Below, piece by piece: positions 46,008 through 56,114 of a stretch of DNA of 64,000 nucleotides (the stretch's first letter is position 1; each line of letters starts with the position of its first letter). The stretch spans positions 129,001-193,000 of the forward strand of contig JAFMOC010000090.1 of assembly GCA_019802505.1 (NCBI GenBank). The letters are read 5' to 3'. This stretch comes from Corydoras sp. C115 (Eukaryota; Chordata; Actinopteri; Siluriformes; Callichthyidae). Made by a program: the position numbers and the translations under genes. Below the pieces are notes generated by a model. The model was given only the letters and a program-made list of their open reading frames with translations. It was not told where the DNA came from and did no database searches.

Positions 46008-46713
46008 GTAGGCGGCACGGTGACTTAGTGGTTAGCATGTTCGCCTCTCAGCGCTAGGGATTCCCGGTTCGAATCCCCATCTGGGTGGAGTTTCCATGTT
46101 CTCTCCGTGTCTGCGTGGGTTTCCTCCGGGTTCTCCGGTTTCCTCCCACAGTCCAAAAACATGGATCAAGTCAATTGAATTCTCAAAATTGCCCCATATA
46201 GAGTGTGAGTGAGTGTGTGCCCAGCGATGGATTGGCGCCCTGTCCTGGGTCTATCTGCCCAGCGCCCGAGACGTTCTCCCCTGAATGGGCATGGGGAACC
46301 CCACCGCGACCCTACTAGAGGATAAAGCGGGAGATAATGTATGAATGAATATATATATATATAGGACCCTGATAGAACAACCACAGAGCAGTTATTATTG
46401 GGTTGCTGCATTATTCCTATCCCAGCAGTATCGAACCAACAGGGGACTAACAACAACAAAGAACACAGATGGACTACAGTCCAAAAACATGGATCAAGTC
46501 AATTGAATTCTCAAAATTGCCCCATATAGTGTGTGAGTGTGTGCCCAGCGATGGATTGGCACCCTGTCCTGGGTCTATCTGCCCGGCGCCCGAGACGTTC
46601 TCCCCTGGATGGGCATGGGGAACCCCACCGCGACCCTACTAGAGGATAAAGCGGGAGATAATGAATGAATGAATGAATGAATATATATATGTATATGTAT
46701 ATGTGTGTATGTA

Positions 46714-46752
<39 letters not shown>

Positions 46753-49700
46753 ATTTAAACATAACAGACAGTTCTCTAATGTGCTAAAGTGTATGACTTT
46801 CCTGTATTTCTCCAAACAGTATATGTATATATAACTTGTATAACCCACGTGGACACGGGGAGAACATGGAAACTCCACCCAGATGGGGATTCGAACTGGG
46901 AATCCCTAGTGCTGAGAGGAGAACATGCCAACCACTAAGCCACCGTGCCGCCTACTCGGCATTATGTTCACTAAAAAAGAGTGAATATTATTTCCTTGAT
47001 CTGATGTTTCATGCTGCTTTTTCAGGTCCATCGTGGGCAGGAGGTACTTCTTCCTAATGGGGACATTATATCTGTATCGCTGTATCACCATGTACATCAC
47101 CACGCTACCTGTACCCGGCGTGCACATGAACTGTGCCCCGAAGGTAAAGGCTTTTTTATTTTTTATTTACTTTTTTTAGCACTAGGGATTCCTGGTTCGA
47201 ATCCCAATCTGGGTGGAGTTTCATGTTCTCCCCGTGTCCGTGTGGGTTTCCTCCGGGTTCTCCGGTTTCCTCCCACAGTCCAAAAACATGGATGAAGTCA
47301 AGTGAATTCTCCAAATTGCCCCATATAGAGTGTCTCTGCATGAGTGAGTGTGTGCCCAGTGATAGATTGGCGTCCTGTCCTGGGTGTATCTGCCCAGCAC
47401 CCGAAACATTGTCCCCTGGATGGGCATGGGGACCCCCCTGTGACCCTAATAGACGATAAAGCGGGAGATAATAGATGGATGGATGGATGTTTCTCCATGC
47501 CATCAGCCTCACACACACCTGGTCCATTATCTCAATAGATCCTGTGTGCTGCGGGAAACTGTAACACTCTTGCATGGTGGCTAATCTGGGTGGGGTTTCT
47601 ATGTTCTCACCGTGTCCATGGGTTTCCTCCGGGTTCTCCAGTTTCCTCCCACAATCCAAAAACATGGTCCATTGAATACATTAAAAATTTCCCCATAATA
47701 GTGTGTGTTGGGTGGCTCCCCATGCCCATCCAGGGGAGAACGCTTCAGGCGATGGGCAGATACACCCATTGCTGGGCACAGACTCACTCACACAAAAACA
47801 CACATTTCTAGGGGCATTTTAGGACAACCAATTCACCTTAAATCCACGTATTTGGACTATGGGATGAATCCGGAGAACCTGGCAAGGATCCATGTGGACA
47901 AAGAGAGAACATGGGAACTCCACCCAGACTGGCATTCGAACCTGGATCCCCAGAGAGGTGGACAGCTAACCACTACGCCCCCATGTGGCGTTATGAGTAA
48001 CTCAGTTAAATGTATTTTTCCATACAGAACCTGGTTGTATTGATCCAGTCTCACTAAACTCTCGTTCTCAGCTTTATGGCGACTCGAAGGCGAAATTACA
48101 GCGCATCCTGCAGCTGATCTCCGGAGCTGGCTTGTCCATCACCGGGTCACATATCATGTGCGGGGACTTCCTGTACAGTGGTCACACAGTCATGCTCACT
48201 CTCACATACCTCTTCATCAAAGAATGTGAGTCTCTCGGTCTTTATTCCTAATTAAAATCCGACAGGGACATCTATATTAAAGTATTCATTCATTCATTAT
48301 CTTCCACTTTATCCTCTATTAGGGTCGCAGGGGGTTCCCCATGCCCATCCAGGGGAGAACATTTCGGGCGCTGGGCAGATACACCCAGGACAGGGCGCCA
48401 ATCTGTTGCTGGGCACACACTCACTCACACAAACACACTCTATATGGGGCAATTTGGAGAACTCAATTGACTTGATCCATGTTTTTGGAGGAAACCCGGA
48501 GGAAACCCACGCGGACACGGGGAGAACATGGAAACTCCACCCAGATGGGGGATCCAGTTATGAATCCCGATCTGGGTGTAGTTTCCATGTTATCTCTGTG
48601 GGTTGTCCCCAGTTTCTCCAATTTCCTCCCACAGTCCAGAATTGGATGCTCTAAATTGCCCCTATATAGTTTGTGTTTCTGTGTGAGAGAGTGTGTGCCC
48701 AGTGATGGACTAGTGATGGGGGGGTTCCCCATGCCCATCCAGGGGAGAACGTTTCGGGCGCTGGGCAGATAGACCCAGGACAGGGCGCCAATCTGTCGCG
48801 GGGGGGTTCCCCACGCCCATCCAGGGGAGAACGTTTCGGGCGCTGGGCAGATACACCCAGGACAGGGCGCCAATCTGTAGCTGGGCACACACTCACTCAC
48901 ACACACACACTCTATATGGGGCAATTTGGAGAACTCAATTGACTTGATCCATGTTTTTGGACTGGGGGAGGAAACCGGAGAACCCGGAGGAAACCCACGC
49001 GGACATGGGGAGAACATGGAAATTGCACCCAGATGAGGATTCGAACCGGGAATCCCTAGTGCTGAGAGGCGAACGTGCCGACCACTAAGCCACCGTGCCG
49101 CATATATATTAAAGTATATAATTAAATCCCGTTTTAGCTCATTTTGAAAACCCAACATTCAGCGGTTTGTTTTTATTGTAAACATCTCACTGAATTCACT
49201 GTGGACGATCTTGAATGAATCTTCGTTTAGTGAACTGATCGTGCTTCATGTGCAGACTCTCCTCGCTCGTTCTGGTGGTACCACCTGCTCTGCTGGCTCC
49301 TGGCGGCGGTGGGCGCCGTGTGCATCCTCGTGGCTCATGAGCACTACAGTGTGGATGTGGTGGTGGCTTATTTCATCACCTCCCGCCTCTTTTACTGGTA
49401 CCACACCATGGCCAACGTGCAGGTAAGAAACCTGAGATTCTCCGATATTGTAAATACTGTGTGTGAGAACCTAAAATAAACTGGTCATCACATCAGCTGC
49501 ATTGCATATAAATACACACAGGAGCAGTCAAAAGTTTGGACATGCCCCCTTCTTGCTCCATTCTATTTCCTCCACTTATCATATAGATGGACTTTGTGGT
49601 TTTATAATTACAGACTGCAGTCCATCTGTTTTCTTTGTTGATGTTAGTCCTCTCTTGGTTCTCTGTTCTCTGTTGGTCAGGAACATCAGGAACAGGTATC

Positions 49701-52700
49701 ATTTGGGTGGTGGATTGTTCATTGTCAGTTCTGCAGTGACACTGATGCGGTGAGGGGGTTTCACATTTATATTTACATTTACATTTAGTCGTTTAGCAGA
49801 TGCTTTTATCCAAAGTGACTTACAAATGAGAACACCACAGGTCAGTAGGTATGAAGAAAATCAGCGACACTGTAGAATTATCTAACCTGGTCGTTGTATG
49901 ATTCTGCACCCCCCATTTTTTTTCTTACAACAGGTGTTTGTTAAAAAGATGTGTCTTTAGTAGTTTCTTAAAAATGCCAAGTGATTCCGCCTTACGGACA
50001 GAGTTGGGAAGATGGTTCCACCATGTTGCAGTGGTGAACGCCACCGAGTGAGAATTAGCTCCTCGGTGAGGTGGAACCACCAGGTGACAATCATCACTGG
50101 AGCGAAGTGAACGAGTCGGAGTGTATTTCAAAAAGATATAGTGAAGGTTGGAGGGGCCAGATCCAGAGATGGTCCTGTAGACCAGAATCAGTGACTTGTA
50201 CTGAATGCAGCAGCTACAGGGAGCCAATGGAGAGAGAGGAGTAGTGGAGTGACATGAGTTCGCTTGGGCTGGTTGAACACAAGTCGGGCTGCTGAGTTCT
50301 GAATCGGTTGTAGAGGTCTGATTGTGGAAGCCGGGAGACCGGACAAGTAACGAATCACAATAATCAAGCCCTCAAGGCGCCCTGTCCTGGGTGTATCTGC
50401 CCAGCGCCCGAGACGTTCTCCCCTGGATGGGCACCCTAATAGAGGATAAAGCGGGAGATAATGAATGAATAAAAGCCCTCAAGGACGAGGGCTTAGAACT
50501 AACAGCTGGGTAACATGTTCAGACAAGAAAGATCTGATCTTCCTGATGTTGTGGAGAAGGATTCTGCAGGCCCTGGCCGTTTTGGTCATATGATCAGAGA
50601 GTTTAAGGTGGGAGTCGATTGTGGAACCATGGTTACGGTCCGAATCGGTTGGAGAGATTGTGGAGGCGTCAATTTGGAAGGTCAGGTCGTGATGGATTGA
50701 GGGTTTAGCTGGGATTATGAGAAGCTCTGCTTTTGCCAAATTTAATTTGAGATGACGGGCCTTCATCCAAACGGATATGTCGGTGAGGCAGGCAGATACC
50801 CGATTTGAGACGGTGGTGTCGTCAGGGGCAAAAGGCAAATGAAGATGAGTGTCATCAGCATAGCAGTGGTAAGTGAAACCATGCGCCTGAATGACTGATG
50901 TTATGTATAATGACAAGTGCAGCAGTGTTACTGGGATAGGAATAATGCACCAATCAAATAATCCCTGCTCTGTGGTGGTACTTTTGGGGTCCTGACTATT
51001 ATTATTCATTCATTATCTTCCGCTTTATCCTCTATTAGGGTCGCGGTGGGGTTCCCCATGCCCATCCAGGGGAGAACGTTTCAGGCGCTGGGCAGATACA
51101 CCCAGGACAGGGCGCCAATCTATCGCTGGGCACACACTCACTCACACAAACATACTCCATATGGGGCAATTTGGAGAACTCAATTGACTTGATCCATGTT
51201 TTTGGACTGTGGGAGGAAACCGGAGAACCCGGAGGAAACCCACGCGGACATGGGGAGAACATGGAAACTCCAGCCAGATGGGGATTTGAACCGGGAATCC
51301 CTAGTGCTGAGAGGAGAACGTGCTAACCAATAAGCCACCGTGCCGCCATATATATATATTCATATTTGTATATTATTATATTTCATATACCTATATACTG
51401 TATTTTTGTATTTTTTTTATTCTTATTTTCTTCTTTAAAATTTAAATTTAAATTATAACTTTAAAATAACAGGGTGATCGGGGTCCGTGACCCATAATTT
51501 CATTCTTGTCTCATGTACCACATGTGATATTAATGATAATAAAAATTTTTTGAATCTTGAATCTATTAGAGAACAGAGTACACAGTATGTACTGTAGTCC
51601 ACAAACACATTCTGGAATTGTAGTAAATCTTCACATTACTAAGAACATGGACAATATGTGGAGCAATAGGGAGCGTGTCCAAGCGTTCGACTGGTACTAT
51701 ATACATATGTCCTCAGACAGACAGACAGACAGACAGACATTGTTGTGGTTCGGACAGAAAATGCGAGTGCTGATTTCGATGGTGCTGAGTCTCCTGCTAA
51801 AAGTGTTTACAGAACTTGAAGAACCCTTTCGTCCATTAGACGTGAGAGAGTGGCTCATGCCATACGACTCCCTGATGTGCTCAAAGTGCTCCCTCTCAGC
51901 ACCGAACACCAATACAAATCCTTTAAAGAAAAAAAAATCCGGCTTTAAGAGTAAAAATACTGTCCCTTTAATTATGTTACCAGCCATGAGTTTGAATTGT
52001 GTTCATTTACAGGATTAAATTTTAATTTCGTATTTTTATTGTAATGTCGAACATATACTTCCGTGTACTGTACACAGCGAAATGTAACAAATGTAACAAC
52101 AACACATTGTATCAATGCAATATCACATAAAGTGCATGAATATCAGGGCATGGGTTAAGACAAAATAGTCCTATATTGGGGTTCTCGGGGGGGGGGGGGG
52201 AGAACCCCAATATAGGTTCCACATGCCTATCCAGTGTGAGAACGTTTCAGGCACTGTCCTTCACTAGTCCATCACTGGGCACACACTTACTCACACAGAA
52301 ACACAAACCATATAGGGGCAATTTAGAGCATCCAATTCACCTTGAGTTCATCTTTCTGGACTGTGGGAGGAAATTGGAGAAACTGGGGACAACCCACAGA
52401 GATAACATGGAAACTACACCCAGATCGGGATTCATAACTGGATCCCCCATCTGGGTGGAGTTTCCATGTTCTCCCCGTGTCCACGTGGGTTTCCTCCGGG
52501 TTCTCCGGTTTCCTCCCACAGTCCAAAAACATGGATCAAGTCAATTGAGTTCTCCAAATTGCCCCATATAGAGTGTGTCTGTGTGTATGAGTGAGTGTGT
52601 GCCCAGCGATGGATTGGCGCCCTGTCCTGGGTCTATCTGCCCAGCGCCCGAAACGTTCTCCCCTGGATGGGCATGGAGAACCCCACCGCGACCCTACTAG

Positions 52701-53328
52701 AGGATAAAGCGGGAGATATATATATATATTTAAAATATATATAAAATATAAAAATTATATAATATTAAATAATATAAAAAATATATAAAAAAATTATTTA
52801 TATTTATTTTTTATATTTGTCTATTTAAAAGATTAATTAAGAAATATAGAGGTGGGGCAGTAAAGTAATATTTTATACCTAAAACCTTCAAATAATCATA
52901 AAAATAAACAAATTTTATACGTACACTTCCATGACATGCTGATTATGGTTACCAGAATTCATGGAAAAATATCTTGCTCTGCTCCTTTGCACCATCTTTC
53001 TGCCTGTGACTGACCGATCATTACTCACGACCACAGACGAAACCACATCGCGGCTCTAATGCGTCTGCATCGACTGCGCGTAGCCGTCATTTCTCTGCAT
53101 CCGCAGGTCAGGGTTCTGAACTCTGTGCTTTATTCCCACCAGGCATTAAAATGCTCCTCTAACAATTACCTCACTCACACTTGGTGGAACCCCATCTTCA
53201 ACTTCCTGGAGCGCAACGTACAGTCGCAGGTGCCCTGCTCGTTCTGCTGGCCGCTGGTGTGGCCGCCGGCGTGTCTGAAGAACCCCTGTAAGAGGTACTC
53301 CATGGTGCAGAGTGTGCGGGAGGAGTGA
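43804..53328 (+). CDS. sgms2: SGMS2, phosphatidylcholine:ceramide cholinephosphotransferase 2 (sphingomyelin synthase), complete 5 coding exons
   Basis: Coding exons 43804-44231, 47026-47143, 48072-48225, 49256-49422 and 53143-53328 give 350 codons plus TGA. The protein transfers phosphocholine from phosphatidylcholine to ceramide at the Golgi or plasma membrane. The divergent N-terminus lacks the SAM domain of SGMS1 and is followed by the first membrane segment (WWKTVLAFFYAAFNLVLTTV) and the conserved loop VHERVP. The lipid-phosphatase-type catalytic residues are in CGDFLYSGHT (His220) and HEHYSVD (His263, Asp267), nine lower than human SMS2. Several C-terminal cysteines (PCSFCWP, ACLKNPCKRY) match the palmitoylated tail of SMS2. 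Last-exon acceptor: TTCCCACCAG before 53143 was chosen because it gives the SMS2 sequence ALKCSSNN; an AG at 53106 would add unmatched residues. No SAM domain, the cysteine tail and the CYP2U1 neighbour all favour SGMS2 over SGMS1. A second teleost sgms2 paralogue may exist elsewhere. Confidence 0.94.
44285..44516 (+). mobile_element. MITE-T fragment in SGMS2 intron 1
   Basis: Carries the left fold-back boxes and a shortened interior ending at an (AT)n tract. 44397-44515 is duplicated in inverted orientation at 46363-46481. Confidence 0.7.
44519..44620. repeat. (AT)n microsatellite
   Basis: About 45 AT units, followed by a SINE-A. Confidence 0.92.
44626..44986 (-). mobile_element. SINE-A (minus), SGMS2 intron 1
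   Basis: Full length with tail (ATTC)n and (AT)n nearby on both sides. Confidence 0.9.
44987..45786. other. SGMS2 intron 1: (AT)n then unrecognised sequence
   Basis: (AAAT)n/(AT)n 44988-45055 and TATAC-rich tract to 45130. The rest is unique with no frame of note. Confidence 0.5.
45787..45935 (+). mobile_element. Left-end fragment of the same hAT-like family as 12935-13774
   Basis: GGTGACCAGATACCAATTC and the following approximately 130 bp match the left end of the element at 12935. As in that copy, an (AT)n tract and then a SINE-A follow. No right end seen. Confidence 0.6.
45936..46011. repeat. (AT)n microsatellite
   Basis: About 35 AT units between the hAT-like fragment and a SINE-A. Confidence 0.9.
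46012..46350 (+). mobile_element. SINE-A (plus), SGMS2 intron 1
   Basis: Full length; (AT)n on both sides. Confidence 0.9.
46363..46481 (-). mobile_element. Inverted identical copy of MITE-T segment 44397-44515
   Basis: The 119 bp match the reverse complement of 44397-44515 at every base I compared. It lies between two SINE-A segments. Confidence 0.85.
46482..46682 (+). mobile_element. SINE-A body and tail (plus) starting at a MITE junction
   Basis: Begins at CAAAAACATGG immediately after the inverted MITE-T copy. The join lies at the shared ACAGTCC. Confidence 0.88.
46683..46750. repeat. (AT)n/(GT)n microsatellite
   Basis: Ends with (GT)n of about 14 units. Confidence 0.85.
46843..46953 (-). 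mobile_element. SINE-A head half (minus)
   Basis: ACCCACGTGGACACGGGGAG to CCACCGTGCCGCC. Confidence 0.85.
47178..47490 (+). mobile_element. SINE-A (plus), SGMS2 intron 2, A box missing
   Basis: Starts at AGCACTAGGGATTCCTGG, tail (TGGA)n. Confidence 0.88.
47575..47995. mobile_element. Diverged SINE-A-like pieces, plus then minus
   Basis: Plus body 47575-47700 and minus copy 47700-47995 with many changes. Confidence 0.6.
48288..49104 (-). repeat. SINE-A cluster (minus) with a tandem tail duplication
   Basis: Minus copy 48288-48550, a diverged inverted piece to 48715, then an 84-bp segment (GGGGGGGTTCCCCA(T/C)GCCC...) in two tandem copies 48717-48880 leading into a full minus copy ending 49104. 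In SGMS2 intron 3. Confidence 0.8.
49762..50915 (-). mobile_element. L2/CR1-like LINE 3' portion with reverse-transcriptase fragment
   Basis: The minus strand encodes the end of a reverse transcriptase: the FTYHCYADDTHLHLPF catalytic YADD box near 50890-50840, then NLAKAELLIIPAKPSIHHD and NIRKIRSFLSEH. A further stretch near 50230-49930 (SLRSSDDCHLVVP, TWWNHLPNSVRK, LLKTHLF) matches the C-terminus typical of fish L2 elements. The 3' end is GTAAGTCACTTTGGATAAAAG as read on the minus strand. It is 5' truncated, frameshifted, and interrupted by a short SINE-A at 50378. It lies inside a Tc1-type MITE in SGMS2 intron 4. Confidence 0.85.
50378..50472 (+). mobile_element. 5'-truncated SINE-A in the L2-like LINE
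   Basis: Begins at CGCCCTGTCCTGGG, ends in the (TGAA) tail. Target duplication AAGCCCTCAAGG (50366-50377, 50473-50484). Confidence 0.93.
51003..51347 (-). mobile_element. SINE-A (minus) in a split MITE-T
   Basis: Full length. Confidence 0.9.
51350..51562 (+). mobile_element. Possible LINE 3' tail
   Basis: AT-rich sequence ending ACCACATGTGATATTAATG...TTTTTTGAATCTTGAAT, which looks like the tail of a fish LINE. It lies between a SINE-A and the resumed right end of a split MITE, with CTATTA on both sides of the combined insertion. Confidence 0.4.
51698..52190. other. SGMS2 intron 4 sequence without recognised repeat
   Basis: (CAGA)n at 51714-51740. An open frame continues to 52018 but has no family resemblance. 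Confidence 0.4.
52196..52718. mobile_element. SINE-A pair: old minus copy joined to younger plus body
   Basis: Minus 52196-52445, then CCATCTGGGTGGAGTTTCC starts plus-strand sequence running to a tail at 52718. Confidence 0.8.
52719..53000. other. AT-rich intron sequence
   Basis: Irregular A/T tract to about 52850; nothing else recognised. Confidence 0.5.
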
Positions 53329-53470
53329 CTCTGTCCCGTTGGTTCCACATTGTTGTCTTACTTTATCATTTCATAATCTGTTTTATGTCTTTTTTATTTA
53401 TATCTGTGAACTTTTTTTTTCCAAACTGGATACCAAAGACTACAGAATGAGGCTGAGAATTTAAAAAAAT

Positions 53471-53476
53471 AATAAA
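53471..53476 (+). other. sgms2: Candidate polyadenylation signal for SGMS2
   Basis: AATAAA about 143 bp after the SGMS2 stop codon. It sits in an A-rich run with two further overlapping AATAAA matches, so chance occurrence is possible. Confidence 0.3.
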
Positions 53477-53639
53477 AAATAAAAAATAAAAAAAACGGAA
53501 AGCAAGATGAGCAGCTTCAGGTTTTTGAAATAAGGTCTGGTTTCAGAAAGCTTTATCAAACATCGCAGTAACTTATTTTTCTAAATTGATTTTAGAAATC
53601 GCATTACTAATATGCTGGATGTTACATGTGGCTGTAGTA

Positions 53640-53997
53640 CAGAACCAGTCAAAAGTTTGGACATGCCACCATTTTGCTTTGCTTTGCTTTGCTTTGCTAT
53701 CATCCAGGTCCACTTACTGTAAAGATGGACTTTATAGTTCTACGATTAGTCCATCTGTTTTTCGGGGGAGGAAACTGGAGAACCCGACGAAACCCCACAC
53801 CGACACAGGAAGAACATGAAAACTCCACCCAGGTTGGGATTCGAACCTAGTGCAGAATCCCCGGTGCTGAAAGGTGAACGTGCTAACCACAACACCACCG
53901 TACCGCCAAACCAGATGGACTACAGACTGTAATTATAAAACTACAAAGTCCATCTTTATGGTAAGTGGAGGAAATAAACAATACGGGCGTGTCCAAG
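53640..53997 (+). mobile_element. MITE-T copy containing a SINE-A fragment, SGMS2 downstream flank
   Basis: Left ACCAGTCAAAAGTTTGGAC. The core from about 53760 to 53907 is replaced by minus-strand SINE-A sequence, and CAGATGGACTACAGACTG resumes at 53912. Confidence 0.7.
53760..53907 (-). mobile_element. SINE-A head half (minus) within MITE-T
   Basis: GGGGAGGAAACTGGAGAACC to CACCGTACCGCC, diverged. Confidence 0.75.
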
Positions 53998-54399
53998 TTT
54001 GATAGATTTTCTACATTATGTGATGATTAACGATTCATCTTTTATATTTTATTGGTCCTCAGTTCTTTATAAAATGCTTCTTTTTGCTATTACTAAAACA
54101 AAATGGAGACACTGTGGTCACAACTGTGCCTTTTTGTTGCATGCAGTTTCTTAACGTTTTATTACCTTTTTTTAAGACATTATCTGCTGTAAAATGTTCA
54201 TTTATAATGATATTATTTCAAACAAACTATTAAAAAGTGACAAATCCGCCAGTCTGATCATTCATCTCCATCAGAGCTTGTATATGAACCGTACATCTAC
54301 AATGCCTTTATTGTCATCTAGTGGCTCATTGCGGTATAGCTTATAACCTTTAGTCTCCTATGTAAATTTAATTCCAGATCACTCTTCCAATTTTAGAGA
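53998..54399. other. Intergenic sequence after SGMS2
   Basis: Possibly the distal 3' untranslated region. No repeat or frame recognised. Confidence 0.4.
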
Positions 54400-54414
54400 C
54401 TTAAATATGAATTA

Positions 54415-54505
54415 TTCATTCATTCATTCATTATCTCCCGCTTTATCCTCTATTAGGGTCGCGGAGGGGTTCCCCATGCCCATCCAGGGGAGAACATCTC
54501 GGGCC
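54415..54505 (-). mobile_element. Strongly 5'-truncated SINE-A (minus)
   Basis: Only 91 bp of the 3' end. Exact 15-bp target duplication CTTAAATATGAATTA (54400-54414, 54506-54520). Confidence 0.95.
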
Positions 54506-54664
54506 CTTAAATATGAATTAAGTACATATAAAATATTAAATACTTATTTATTTAGACTTAAATAAATATTTTGAGTTATGTACAGTTTTCTTTTAGCACT
54601 TGGCCATTTGCATGCATTATTTGATTATTTTGATATGTTAAATAGTATTGGTAAGTTTAGGTAA

Positions 54665-54977
54665 AGTGGCGGCACGGTGGCTTATTGGTTGGCACGTTCG
54701 CCTCTCAGCGCTAGGGATTCCCGGTTCGAATCCCCATCTGGGTGGAGTTTCCATGTTCTCCCCGTGTCTGCGTGGGTTTCCTCCGGGTTCTCCGGTTTCC
54801 TCCCACAGTCCAAAAACATGGATCAAGTCAATTGAATTCTCAAAATTGCCCCATATAGTGTGTGAGTGTGTGCCCAGCGATGGATTGGCGCCCGAGATGT
54901 TCTCCCCTGGATGGGCATGGGGAACCCCACCGTGACCCTAATAGAGGATAAAGCGGGAGATAATGAATGAATGAATG
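54665..54977 (+). mobile_element. SINE-A (plus) with body deletion
   Basis: Target duplication AAGTTTAGGTAA (54653-54664, 54978-54989). GATTGGCGCCCGAGATG shows a deletion. Confidence 0.92.
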
Positions 54978-55109
54978 AAGTTTAGGTAATTGAATTGTGA
55001 CGTCATGGATGGACTACAAGTTCACTGTGTTGTGGATGGTGGGGTTTTAAAAATTGTAGGGTTGGGAGGCTGTGTCTGTTCTAGATTATTATGCTTTTTA
55101 AACATCTTA

Positions 55110-55495
55110 ATGGGGTTCTAAAGGGTGTCCTCTTGGTCAGGAGCATCACAGAACAGGTATTGTTTGGGTGGTGGATTGTTTGTTGTTGTTGGGTGGTGGA
55201 TTGTCAGTTCTGCAGTGACACTGATGTGGTGAGGGGGGTTTTAGTGCAGCAGTGCTGCTGTAGTTTCATTTAAACACCTCAGTGACACTGCCGGGATAGG
55301 AATAATGCACCGACCAAATAATACCTGCTCTGTGGTGGTACTATTGGGGTTCTGACCATTAGAGAACAGAGTACACAGTATGTACTGTAGAACACAAACA
55401 GATGATTGAACTACAAATTATAGAACTACAAAGTCCATCTTTACAGTAAGTGGAGCAAAAAAAGGGGGCGTGTCCAAACGTGTGACTTGTACTCT
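55110..55495 (+). mobile_element. MITE-T copy between SGMS2 and CYP2U1
   Basis: The core and right end are intact (GGGGGCGTGTCCAAACG). The left terminal region is missing. Confidence 0.7.
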
Positions 55496-56114
55496 ATATC
55501 TACGTACAGTTTTTAACTGCTCCTGTCTGTTTATGTTATTTGAGTCGCAGGTTTTGATTGGACCGTGATGTCGTTTCGTCATAAGCTGACTGTCCAATCA
55601 GATTCGTGTATTGCTTGCCAATGAAAACTCGGAGCTCGGACCACATCCCCTTCATGTACGCGTCTCATAAATGTAATAAATTTTAACACTGTATTCCATT
55701 AAAGCAGATACTTTTAAACGTTTATAAAGATTAAATATTCGGTTAAAACGGCGCTTTGTCCAAAAATGAAGCGTCATGTTGTCCAATTCCCGCGCTGTTA
55801 GCTTGCAGGTCTGTTTGATTCCAAAGGATCCTGAAGCGAATCAGATTCGACTCATTTTATAATGGCTTGTATGGGTCTGTTCTAAGAATCGACTCCGGTC
55901 AACTATTGTTTAAACTAAACGCGCCTGTAAATAAAGAATTCGAATTTCATTACGATATAAAGACTGTTTTATAAACGGATTTACATCGTTAAATGAATGT
56001 AATCTTCATTCATTTGTAAGTCCTGCTTGTTTTGTGCGTGACACTGTAAAATAATAAATAGTGAAGACATCTCAGTGATAAATTAAGTTACTTGTACGAT
56101 GTCAAATTTATATA
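55496..56114. other. Unique intergenic sequence between SGMS2 and the CYP2U1-side array
   Basis: No reading frame, SINE or DNA element recognised. It is AT-rich toward 56114. It may hold upstream regulatory sequence for CYP2U1 pushed away by the array. Confidence 0.4.

Larger units (their letters stand above)
49503..51697 (+). mobile_element. One MITE-T copy split into three pieces by later insertions
   Basis: Pieces are 49503-49761 (left end AGTCAAAAGTTTGGACATG), 50916-51002 (core, GGGATAGGAATAATGCACC) and 51563-51697 (right end, GTTCGACTGGTACTA). An L2-like LINE separates pieces one and two. A SINE-A plus a LINE-like tail separates pieces two and three. In SGMS2 intron 4. Confidence 0.75.

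Noticed and set aside
53107..53142. Alternative acceptor at 53106 for the last SGMS2 exon
   Set aside because: It keeps frame but adds twelve residues with no counterpart in sphingomyelin synthases; the acceptor before 53143 gives the expected sequence.
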